The position numbers and the translations under genes are program-made. The notes under the pieces were generated by a model. It was not told the origin of the DNA, searched no databases, and was given only the letters and a program-made list of their open reading frames with translations. Below are positions 12,001-24,000 of a DNA stretch of 64,000 nt, one piece after another (within the stretch, counting starts at the first letter, position 1; every line of letters starts with the position of its first letter). Origin of the DNA: Crocodylus rhombifer. Lineage: Eukaryota > Chordata > Crocodylia > Crocodylidae. The stretch lies in NCBI GenBank assembly GCA_038503035.1, contig JAVSML010020424.1, positions 220,190-284,189 on the forward strand. Reading direction: 5' to 3'.

Positions 12001-15000
12001 TGGCAAAGTGAAGGGGCAGCTGTTCACACCTCAGGGACTGCTGCTCTCTAGCATAAACCATGTTTCAGCCCCATCCATCCCTGTTGGGATCTGAGTGCTC
12101 CCAACCTTTCCAGAGATGGCCCTCACCCCTGGCCCTTCTCTCTGCTTCAGTCCAAACCCAATCCCTGATTACAAACACCCTGCAACACTTGGTGATCCAA
12201 ACTCAAGTTGGACTCTAGTAGGGATCTAACCCAGCTGACTTCCTGCCCCTTGGGCAGGGGGCTGGACCCAATGATCTTGCGAGGTCCCTTCCAGCCCTAA
12301 CATCTGAAATCTATGAACAGACAATTACAGCTTATGTTTGCAGTGTCTTCTTGGGCTGTCACAAAAGAACAGATTGCAGCAGGCAGGATCACTCCTGCCC
12401 TCTCCCTTCTGCTAAGAGACTTCCCCAGCCCCCACCCCCAGCCTCCCTCTTCCCATTCATCCATACCCCGCTATGAAAGACTTCCCAGTTCTTCTCAGCT
12501 TCCCCTTTGCTCTGCCCAGCTGGTGTCTCAGCTAGCTACTGGACCAGGGCAAGAGAAACTACCCCCCAGGCATCCAGAGCTCAGAAGGCCTCGCAGCCCT
12601 GCAGCAAAGGAACCAACAAGACAGTAACAAGGTGTGACATGATTGCGGTGCAAGGAGGGTTTCCTCCCACTCGCTGTTCCCAGCACCAGGACAGTGCAAT
12701 GGTCAGATGGACTGGCTCTTTTTGTTTGCTGTCATCAGTTTAAACAGGCTCCCTGGAATGGGTGACTGGTGCCTCCTGAGTCTGAAGGGGCAGCCGCAGG
12801 TGCCGCCATTGGTGGTGGTAGTGGGAGCTTTCCAGCTCTGCCCCCAAAGGTGCCACCATCAGCAGTGGCCCTGTCAGGGGGGAGGAGGGGGGGAACGTGC
12901 ACCTCCATGCCCCACTATGCGTCACTTATGCTTCCTTCTCCAGAGCTACAGGGGAGATACCAAGCCAGAGAGCAGGATCTTGGCAGGCTGCTATGTGCAG
13001 AGCTCTCTCTCAAGCTCAACACAGGTGCTGCTGGGTAAAGATTCAGTGCCCATGTCCAACGCCCACCAGAACCCAGCACCAGGATCTCTTACATGATACA
13101 TCCAACTCTGGGACTACCCCTCTGGGTGGCCCACCTCTGCCTCAGTTTCCCCATCTCTGGAATGGGGATAATACCCAATACCCTGTCTCCCCTCCACAGA
13201 GCACAGTTAGCATTTGTGTGGCATTTTGTACATGCACCATATTACGAAAACCCCTAAGGATTATTATTAGTCTTTCTAATTTTTGTGAGTATTGAATTAA
13301 TAAAGTCTCCTCACACTGCAGAGATGTGCCATCCACCCAAGACAGAGGGGAAACTATGGCATCAGGATGAAAAGAAACATTGCAGGGAGTCAGGGGCAGA
13401 GACTGGGGCAGACTCTGGGAGTCCTGTCTCCCAGTCTGCTGCTCTAGCCACTAACCAAGCTGTTCCTCGGTTCTGCTCTGATGATAAGTCCCCATGGCAT
13501 GGAGGCAAACTAGAGACCACGCAGGAGGGCAGAGCATGACAAGCAGCTCCTGAGCCTCCTACGTACTACCTTTCTCCAGCAGAATGGAAATCTCCTCCCC
13601 TCATCCTCCAGCACTTTCATCTACCCAGGTTGTGATCTGGAATTGATGGATCCCTGCATAAGTGCCCCGTGGGCTTCTCCTTGTGCCGCCAATCTTCAGT
13701 CTGCTTTAGAAGGCCCCTTGGCAACAGTGTGCAAAAGGATTGTGCTGTCTGGGTGAGCACAACCTCTCCTCTGGGCCAGCCACGTGGCCCAAACCCTGAT
13801 GCAAACTGCAAGCAACAAGTGACTCAGTCAATGTGTCACTCTGCAAGGGGAGCTGCCAGGGCAGTAGAGTTATGCTTTAGCTCCCAGCCAGTGGACACTG
13901 CTTGGATCCAGCCAGCCATCGAGATCAGTAATGGCTGTGGGGGAGAAGAAAGTAATTCTTCTCTTCCACGCACTGAAGATTGCTTGGCAATATAATCTTT
14001 CCCTAATGATCCTACTTAACATTCCTGGCTCCACTGGCTGAAGCCAGCGGTTAAGGAGAGAGTTGTCAGGGTGGCAGGGAAGAAAGCCAAGATGAAAGGG
14101 TTCAGTGAGCAGCCCCCAAGCGGTCCAAGACCCCCTCTCACTGGGAAAGCGATATACCATGCTAAGAGCGGTTAATTAAAGAGGGGTGATGTGATGAAGG
14201 TGGGAAAGGGGAATACAAGACTTAACCCCGACTAATTAGATTACATCACTGCCACTGATGCCCACCAGCTTTCTAGTGCTACAGACCCTTCTGCTTCAGT
14301 AACAAGGAGAAATGCAAAGAGACTCAAGCAGCGAGGATGCAAAGGGCATCGTGAGACCTTGATACTGCAGCCCAGGAAGACATCTGAAGTGACCTGGAAG
14401 GGGCTGCCGAGAGCTCTGATGGAAGGAAGGAAGAAAGGATCTGGAAGCATGCACATACGGTCTGTTCTACCCCACGGTGGGGTAGCCACAGCATAGATGG
14501 CCTACTCCAGCCTCTATCAGTCTGTCCATCAACTGTGGGCAGCTCAAGTTAGGCACAGCCACAATCAGTGGCTTGGTCTGAGCCTACCCAAAACACCCTC
14601 TGCTCTCACTAACTTTATTAAAGGCTGTGGGTTGTTCAGCACTTCAGAAAACCACACGAGGACCCTGGTCTAACAAAGCACTTGGGCATCTGCCTAAATC
14701 TGAGGCAGTGACTAGTCTAATCAAAATCAACAGGAATTAGGCCCTTTTAGGGTAGCTTCTCATATTTTATGCTTTCAAGTTGCACCTGTTTACAGAGTGG
14801 TAAATCATAGCATTGTTTAAAGTTTTCTTTATATTCAGCCTAAAGTTCTGTATAGCCTCATTGTTACCTGAACTTTTCATTTTGTTGGTGTTTGCAATAT
14901 CAGCTGGCTTTGTTTCTTGCAAGCAGCTTATGGCCTTGAGTTTGCTCGCATGATGTTTCTTTCTTTTTTCTTTCACTGTGAGAAGTTTTTCTAGCACAAC

Positions 15001-18000
15001 ATAATAATAGGTTTGTTACTAGCTCAAATTAACTGAACTTGGCACTAATCGGCTGAATCCGAGGAATGAAATGATTGGATATGTTAATGAAAGGTGATAA
15101 AGGAGACCAGTGGACAATGCTTAAAGTAAAACACTGGAAAAGGGCAAAATTACGAGGTGCGCTTGTAATGGGGATGTTGAACAAAGGAATATGCTGATAG
15201 GATAAAATATGAACAATAAGCTGACTGCAGATAGACCAATCCAAAAGCAAGGAGTCATCAAAGGAGTCAAGTTAAAGAAAAGCCTAAAAGGGGGAAGCAA
15301 AAATGTTCAGTGTTGTCATCATCATCATCATCATTTACATCATGAATCCAGCTTTCAACACCTGTCTGGATCATCCCAGCTAACGACACACCCTTTGCTT
15401 CAGGAACTGAGAGACAAAGTAACATCTGGGATTGGGTGAGATCCTTGTACTAAGTGTTTTTCTCTCTCTCTGAATACAGAAACTGCTGAGATAATACTTA
15501 ACTAATAAAGTAAGACTTTGATTTTAGGACACTGAGTTGTCGGTGTTCAAATTCCATGTTCCATTGAAGAGTTAATTGTGCTTTAACAATCCCTAAGCAC
15601 TATCTGCTGGTCAGCTGTGTGAACAGCCCCTGCGGAAGCACTTTGCTTGGTATAAGTCCTTAACTGCCTCCCTGTGCCTCTCTAAGGACACACAAGGGGC
15701 ACAACGTGTAAACTCCCTTGTCTCCACTGTGCAATACAGATTACTTCTGAGACCATCCCTAAGCAGAGAGACTTTTAGTTTAACATCTGGAGGATTCACT
15801 CCGGCGCATTTTTCCCACCCTGTCCCTCACAGGAGGGAGAGGGGGAGCTGCTAACACCTTCCCCATGGTGTGAGAGAGCCCCTATTTCACGCAGCTGAGA
15901 GCAGTTCGGTCCATTGTGCTGTCCTAGGACCAAGGCAGGAGGGACACCTGTTACACACTTGTTAGCAGATTGCCCAGGCAGCTTGTTACATGTCTGAGAG
16001 AAGCACAAGATTCAGATATTTCTCCCTGGTGGGGAATGTCTCAGGAGGGTTTCCGTGGCCCTCATTGTTTTATCTTCTCTGTGCAGGAGGTCAAGCTTTT
16101 TGTGGCTGCAACGAGATCCTTCCCCCAGCTGGCTGGGGTCTATAAGGGACCCTGCACTCAGAGGCTCACCGGAGCCTGCAGCACGTGACGGGGAGAATAG
16201 CCTGGACAAGAGGGACCGAGCGCGAGCTGTGAGCACTTCAGTCGCTCACGAATCTCGCCTACCTTGGCTGCTTCTCCTTCAACAGCATGTGAGGTCTTCT
16301 CCAGGGGTCCTTGAAGTCCCTTTTGTAGGAATCAGGCAAAATCTTAGCCACCTCTGCCAGAAAAAACAGCAAAGGCAAGAAATTAAGAAATTCAACAGCA
16401 GGGAAGGTCACTCACCTGGAGACACAGAAAGGAGCTGATTTGAGCAGGGGGCGCCTGTGAACCAAAGGTCCCACCAAGGCTGGGGGACAGTGAGGGACAC
16501 AGACCAGAAGGGAAAGCTAACACACCTGTGGCTGGACTAGAAAAAATAATGGTGACACTGGGCCTGATCCAGAGCCCAGAGATCCCAGTGGGAGCTTTTT
16601 CCATGACCTGAGTTTGGATCTGGCCCCTTTTCATTATTAATAATACCACCCGGCATAAGAACAAGCTGCTATTTGCAGCCAAGAATCGCAGAACATTGCA
16701 CAAGGCGGGATGTCGGGAAACGGAGGAGAGGAAAGAACGAGCAACGGGCCTAGTGTCACACAACCAATCGGTGGCAGGGCCCAGACTTACATCCAGCGCT
16801 TGCAACTCCAACTCCTGTTCTGACAATTAATGACTATTTCTCAGCCAACCAGTCGGAAGAGACTGATCTCAACAGTGGTCGTTCCCAAGACAGTAGCCTG
16901 CTGCTCAAACACGAGTCCATTAACCTCAGTGTAAATAGGGTAACAGTGCTTCCATGTATTTATACAACACTGAAACAAAGACTGGGTTGACTTCAGCAGA
17001 ACCCACTTTCCCCATATTCCTGATGGGGCTGATCACAGTCATTCCTATGGCAATGTCCAGCAGGATAGGAGATAAACAGGACTGTAACGGGTTCAGGTAA
17101 AACTCTAAACCACATGCACTTGTATGCACAGCTGAAAGGGGTGGGACGTGTTTGTGAAGATGAGTGTGGACTTTGGCCAGATTGGGACTAATTTAGTTTA
17201 TCGTTGCAATCTTTAACTGTAGCCCACAAATTCTTTAAAGGTGTTTAAGCAGAAAAAAAGATAAAGTGCAGGCTTTGATAAAACCTACAGGAGTGTAGGT
17301 TGTAACTATGTTGGTCTAAGGACATAGGCAGACAAGGTTCTTCGGGTGAATCTGATATCTTTTATTAGACCAACTTAAATAGTTGGGGAAAAAAACATTT
17401 TTAGCAAACTTTTGGGTTTAAAAAGCTGTCATCTGGTTGAGCTTCTTTACAATTCATTCCATCCAGGAAGAGCACACACCAAGTGCAGAGACTTCCTCAG
17501 CTTGACAAAGGGTTTTTAAATCTGAAAGCTTGCTAAAAAAATGTTTTCCAACTATTTAAGTTGGTCTAATAAAAGATGTCAGATTCACCCAAAGAACCTT
17601 GTCTGCCTTGATAAAACCTAGGTTTTTTGCTAAAAATCCAGTCATCTTTAGCTTTATAATGCATGATGCAGGAAAAGTAACAGCACATTGCAAGGTGTCA
17701 ATGATCTCACAGGTCCTTCGACATCATAGGAACCACTGGACCATTGAATCAGCTCCCTGCTGTTGCAGGCTCATCTCTCTCATGAGCATGTCTAGATTCA
17801 TCTTAAAAGCAGTTCAACCTTTCACTCCTGACTCCCTCAGAGCCTGTTGAGGCTGTATGTGGCTCAGCACCTCAGAGCTACCCATCCACACCACAGTTAC
17901 AGTTCAGGTGGGGATCCTAGTTATGACATGATTTCAATTTGCAGTGTAGACAAGACCAAAAGTAGATGGAGCTCTCTGTGAGGCAGTGAGGCCTCATTTA

Positions 18001-21000
18001 CTGCTAGTTTATCTGTCTCTGTGGACAAACAACTAGGCTGTAACTAAATAGACCTGGTTCTAGTCCCAGCTCTACCCCTGGTCTGCTGGGTGACAGTAAG
18101 CCAGTCACTTCCCCACTTCGTGTTCCCCATCTGACCTACCAGGGAAAAAGTATTATATAACAGCAAGGCACCAACCACATGGCCTCTTGGGTCAAATTGC
18201 ATTCATTAGCACCTTCATAACCAGGGTAAAAGAGCTCATTTTCTGCGTAGTAAGTGCCTTGACTCATCTGTCACTGGCAGGCCACATGCTACCATTCTCC
18301 AGCTCTGTTTTAAAATGGTTTTGCTTCCCACCATGGCCAGGCAAGCTGTGCTCAACCCCTGTGCCAACAGAGACCATTTCTTGCCCCACAATAAAAGCAG
18401 TCTCCACTCTCTGCTGCAGCCCCAGCTGGCAGATGGGGCCTTTGCCATGTCTCCAGTACAAACTGAGGGCTGGGATCACTCAGCAGATGGAGAAAGCATC
18501 CTAACAAGGTCTTTGCTATGGAAAGAATTGTGTCAGGTACCCTCCGTATGTAGTGTTTACTGGTGGGGGTAGAAGAGCTTGGGACCAGTTCTTCCCAGGC
18601 CTGGAGGACCGCTTTTGACAGCTTGCCTGAGCCACAGCTAGGATTTCCAACAAGACCAAAAGCAAGTCAGGCAGCCATATCCTTGGGGGCAGGGGAACAT
18701 CCCCCAAGTGTTCTGCTTTACCTTTAGCTGTATCACACACAGGGCTATCTCCAAAGCACCCTCGCCGCTGCTTCAGGTCTGGACAGGGGGTCCCTCCATT
18801 TCGAGGTGGCACTGTGACTTGACGCGTTCGGTCTTTGCTGCCAACCCCGCACAGGGAGCTGCATTTACTCCAGGGACCCCAGGAACCCACCATGCAGTCG
18901 ACAGCTGCTGAAAAATGAGATAATGTTGGGATGTGGGGAGAGGAAACAGGAAATGGAGGGGGGAAGGAAAAAGTCAGATGGAGGGAAAGAAGGTGAGAGA
19001 CGAGGAACAGATCAAATAGGTTTTGGGGGAAGAGAGGAAAACAGCTTAAAGAAGAAGGTGTTATGCATGTAGGAATGAGAGAATAGCGAGAGAAAGGGAG
19101 ATGTGAAAGGAGGGAGAAAAAGAAAAAGGAAGGAAGGCAGGCAGGCAGATCAGTATGGCAGCAAAAACTAACACAACATTTCCCACCATCTCTCTAACTG
19201 AGTGTAAGGGGCTGCCTTCCTCTCCACACACTCGATTAGCAGCTTGTTTCTGAATCAGACAGCGTTGTCCGGAGAGAGAGCAGCTAAAACCCAGAGGATT
19301 TAGAGGAGGCCAAACAGCCCAGAAAACCCAGTCAATTAATAAAGCCTCCTGTCTCCACTGGCAAAACATTCCAGCTTTCCTTCCTTCTGACTCACTGCAT
19401 CCCTCCCTCTCCCCAGGTCTCTCCCGCGCTCTCGGACAGTTCCCACTGCACTCAGGCCTCCTGCCCAGAATTCCCATCGCGGTCGGCACGGGGAGTAGCC
19501 TTTGCCAGCGGAGACCCCCTCCTCTGCTGCAGTGCACTGTGAAGTGGAAATCCAGGGAACATCTCCCCCCCAACCACAGTGTGCAGCGCATCACAGCAGC
19601 AGGGCTTGTTGAATAGCCCTGGTCAGCTGGAGGGGAGGGGAGGGGAAGGGGCATATGGCCTATCATATGTCATAGACCTGTCAGCAGTGCCCATGGCAGC
19701 AGGAAGACAGCAGAACTGGGTGTCCAGAGGGAGCTGCAAACAATGCTGCAAAGGCCATGTACCAGTCAACAACAAGTACGCCGTCTGTTTCTATAGGAAA
19801 ATGAATGTGCTCTCCAGTAGCTGAACCCTCTGAATGCGGATGATTTATGGGAAAGGGGGAGGTTTTTAAAAGGGTCTTGCCAACACATGCACTTTACCAT
19901 CAATCTCATGTGACTCTGCATTTTTATTAAAGCCCCAGCTCCTGTAGTCATGTGATTGCACCAAGATCTCAGTTCATGTGGGTTTTTTTCTTTAAAAGAA
20001 AAGAAAAGACAGAAAAAAAGGAGCAGGGCCCTGGTCCTTATAAGTGCAAGGGAAAGCTTGAAAACAGGCACCCTACAAGATACAACACTAGAAGACAAGT
20101 AAAGAGAAATGATTTTTTGAAACCCCTGGTTTTTTTAAGTTCATTTAACATCATTTGGGATAATTGGCAATACTAATTTTTAGGAAGAGAGATAATAGGC
20201 CAAATGCAAAGTTGCTTTACTCCAATTTTTCCTATAGAGGCAGCTAAATTATACTGGTATCAAACTGTGGTGGTAATATTTTAAATGACTGTTGTTGTTG
20301 TTAAATAACTGTTGTTTTATAACTATTAGTTTATTAAATACTCCCAAGCTGATTCTCTACTGGTGTCACTGGATGCAGCTCCCCTGACTTCAGTTGAGCC
20401 AAGCCCACTGACAGCAGATGAGAATTTCTCTCTAAATATGCAATGAAACGTAAATTAACCAACAGCAGGTCATTTAGATAGTCCATAGACGCTGCAGGAT
20501 GATGTTGGCATGGGGCAGGTAAAGAGAAATAAAGAGGTTCATCTTGTGCTGACAACAAGCTGACTGTCGGAGACTCATGATTGTACTTAGTCCAACAGCA
20601 AAGGACAGCCACCCCATCTCAAACAGTAGCAAGGATATTATACCAAGCAATCAGCAAGTCAAAGTGCTGGCTGCAATGTCCAATACTGAAGATGGGATGA
20701 AATAATTGGGGTGGATCTCAGAGGACTCTGTGAACCCCATCAGTTTCCCTTTCTCTAAAAGAGTAACCAGGCACCTATAGGATTGCACAAAGTATTTGGG
20801 GTGGATGTATAAATATAACCAACAGGTAAATGGACCAGATTATCTGATTTTAATAGGATGCAGGGAAATCAGAACATAATATTCCTGATCCTGTATTACA
20901 AAATCAGATTAACTAAAATCCCATATGTGCATCCAGTCATGCCAATACACGATAACGACAACTGCCTAAAGACCATAATGAGATATCAGAAGATTAGCCA

Positions 21001-24000
21001 TAGGAAAGAGCTAGAATTCACTGGCTCTCTTCCAGCATCCCTCTCTTTCCACTGGCATGTAAAACCTGTTTGCTAAAGCCTTACACTAGAATTTGGAAAC
21101 ATGAACTCACCTCAGAGTCAGCCCACTGTTCAACAGCTGGCCAAGCTGATTCAAAGTCATGAAAAGCTCTTGGCATGTTTACCTACAAAACTCTTGGACT
21201 TTACCTTCAGTATGAAAGTTTCAAAATAAGACTTTTCTACCTGCTCATACAGCTCTAAAGCTCAGTTCAAAGTACCCTGGAATTAGCTGCATGGACTTAA
21301 TTTTACATAAATGAGAGTGAGCCCTTTTGGATATACGGCCACTGTGAAGTGTGTTCCTCAAGAAACACAGGGAATTAAACCCTATTTGGGTTGCATGTCA
21401 GGCTATCACAAGGGTATCAAGACTGATGATACTGCTTCAGACCCTGGTAGTCACACTACATGCTATGTTAGAGATGATATATTTCTATTATGAATGAGCT
21501 GATAAGGCACAGGCAAAAGATTGCCTTGCTGCCATTTGCACACAGCCAGATGGCATACACATTCACAATAATTGCACACCCTCGTTAAGTGCAACATCAG
21601 ATGCATGTTTCCCTTTTTGGACATGGCTTATTCATTCTCTCTGGGCAATGAAGCTGACCCCCTTATTTCCTACACAAAACTAAATGACTCTGTCAATGAT
21701 GGTTTTCTTCAAATTAAAAAAAAAAAAAGAGGCTCAGGTGGCTGGGGTAATGTGGGCACTAAGGTGCACAGTTGACAGCTCAGGTGATGGCAAACTCAAG
21801 GCCATAGAAAAAGCACTCATAGTATGGCCTGCCAAATTCCAGGAAAATACGCAAATTGGGCTAAATACTTCATCACAAGGACATGAAAAAGGAAGGAAAA
21901 AAAGAAGCTCGAGGGTGGAGAGGCCCAGTGACTGATAGCAGGTATCCTGGCTTCTATTCATGACTCAGCTGCTGCTGCGGCATGCAACGTTGTGTAGGCT
22001 GTCAGGCCACTGGGGATAAAACTAAACGAAACCTGTATCTAAAATAGACCAGCTACTCGATGCTGGAAGAGCAAATGTGATGCTGAAGTGATATCAAGTC
22101 AGCAGATTGGATCCTTAGGTCGTGTAAGTATGTGTACCACCATTATAGCCAATTTAGGCTGGCTGAGGAACTAGCCCATAATAATTTGAGGTGTTAGCCT
22201 AGCTGTAAAACCTTCTTGCAAAGAGCTTATGGCTGAACAAGCAGTCCTGAAGAAACAGGCCATGAAGACAACACACTTCTTGCCTGTGGGAGATGGAGCC
22301 CATCCCAGGACAGGCCAGTGCAGCTGTGGGCAGACCTGTCAGTAGGGCAGCCATTTGTCCGGTTTTATAGAGGGCAGTCCGGTTTTCTGGCCCTCTGTCC
22401 TTTATGGATATGAAACTGGACACCTTTATGTCCGCTATTTTTCACCGCCTGGCACCCCCCACCACTGACACCACTGCAGCCGCCTGTGGGAGCTCCCCGC
22501 TCACCGCCACCATGCCCCCGCCGCCATCGCCTGTGGGAGCTCACCATGCCCCCCAGCCTCGGGAGGCACGTGACATTCATGGTAGTGGGGACAGCTGTAC
22601 TAAATGCAACTCTCCTCTATTCTTGAGGTACCTTGATGGCCACCCTACCTGTCACCTCAGTAAATCCGGCTGCCTGCCAGACGCTGAGGGTAAGGAGCTC
22701 TGTGCAATACAAAGGCCAGTCCCCGACAGACGTAAAGGGGGCTCCTGTCCCCAGCACGCTCGGAGCTTTCTGACACTTGCCCGTTTGCTTCTTGAACACC
22801 ATGTAATGGGATTTGCCTGTTTCAGAGCGTGCACAGACCTTCCCACCCATTTCCATGTCAAGGGCAGAGGCAGGGGGATGCTGGGGGAGGAGGGGATGTT
22901 TCTCAGAGACAGAGGGTCCCATGAGAACAGGAAGCCCCACACAAAGGGCATGCATCTGCTGGGGAGAGAGCTGGGAAGAGGGGGGACACACACACACAAG
23001 TGCCGGGGTGTTTCACCCATGACAGTGGGTCAGATCCTTGTCCTCATGGGTAATGTCCTCACCCACTTCACTGGGAAAGCTTATGGGAGTAAGCATTTCT
23101 CATGGGAGCAAATGCAGTGGGATCAATCCTTTGTTGTGTACCTAACCCTGAACATTTGCTTAGTCAAGAGCTGGTCAGGAATTACACACATGAACTATCC
23201 CTACAGATAGAGTCTGCAGGCAGTCACAGACAGACCACAGCAGCGGGAGAGTTCTCTACCCCCATGGAGTAACACCGTCATATTTATGACTGTAGGGAAT
23301 TCCCTTTGAAAAGAAAACTCCGCTGGTTTCCAGAAGCTCAGCCCCACGTTGGCTGGAAAGAGGCATGGAGGCTCCCTAAAGCCTGATGTATCTTGTGTGG
23401 GTCTTATTTATGTCGGAAACTGGACCTGCCCTGGGCCTTATCACCCTGCTACCCAATAACAGCGCCAAGGTAAAAAAATCTCAGCTCCTTTTCCAGGCAG
23501 GGACATCTGGCCTTGCAAGGCACTGAAGAAACTGGCATTGGGACAGTCGGGTGTAGAGGGAGACGCTTCCCTCGTGCAGGAAGTGAATTTGTCCTGCCGC
23601 GCGCACCGCGTCTCCATGCTTTGTGACTGCTCGGCCGCCCCTGGCTCGGTCCCGCACTTCTGCTCGCACGCAGCGTATCCGAGTCTGTTGCGCTGTCTCT
23701 CGCAGCGCCCTGTCTAATGGCTTAGGCACGCTTCATCTCCCGTTACAGCTTATTTGCTTTGGTCTGAAATCCACTTCTCCCAACACCACACTATGTTGGG
23801 TCTGCTCACAATGAGCCCCACACCCAGAGGGCTCAGAAGGGTAACACTGGGGGAAGTCCATCTATTTTCATACCACAGTGCAGCCCCCAGGAGCAATGTC
23901 ATGTTGGAAGGACAAACACGAGGCAAGTCGCCTGGCTTCCCAGTTTCCGGGAGACTAATACACACCCTCCTTACAAACACAGCGCTGGGGCCTGGAGCCA

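Larger units (their letters stand above)
7189..16262 (-). other. SBSPON-like intron 3 (9.1 kb)
   Basis: This intron holds a CR1 3' end (12220-12317), a MIR/CORE-SINE (about 13110-13275), a short CAT microsatellite (15316-15334) and an old repeat near 8930-9100. It also contains an unusually long minus-strand open frame (8913-10085) that matches no family I know. No exon with conserved protein sequence is seen. Confidence 0.65.
16354..18721 (-). other. SBSPON-like intron 2 (2.4 kb)
   Basis: The intron contains a small palindromic element (16560-16627), MIR remnants (16660-16815 and 18045-18160) and a foldback element at 17285-17625. No additional exon is needed, because the phases of exons 2 and 3 already match. 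Confidence 0.7.

Noticed and set aside
22404..23210. 268-codon plus-strand open frame in SBSPON-like intron 1
   Set aside because: It starts in GC-rich, proline-coding, repeat-like sequence and shows no domain, no flanking splice pattern and no family resemblance.
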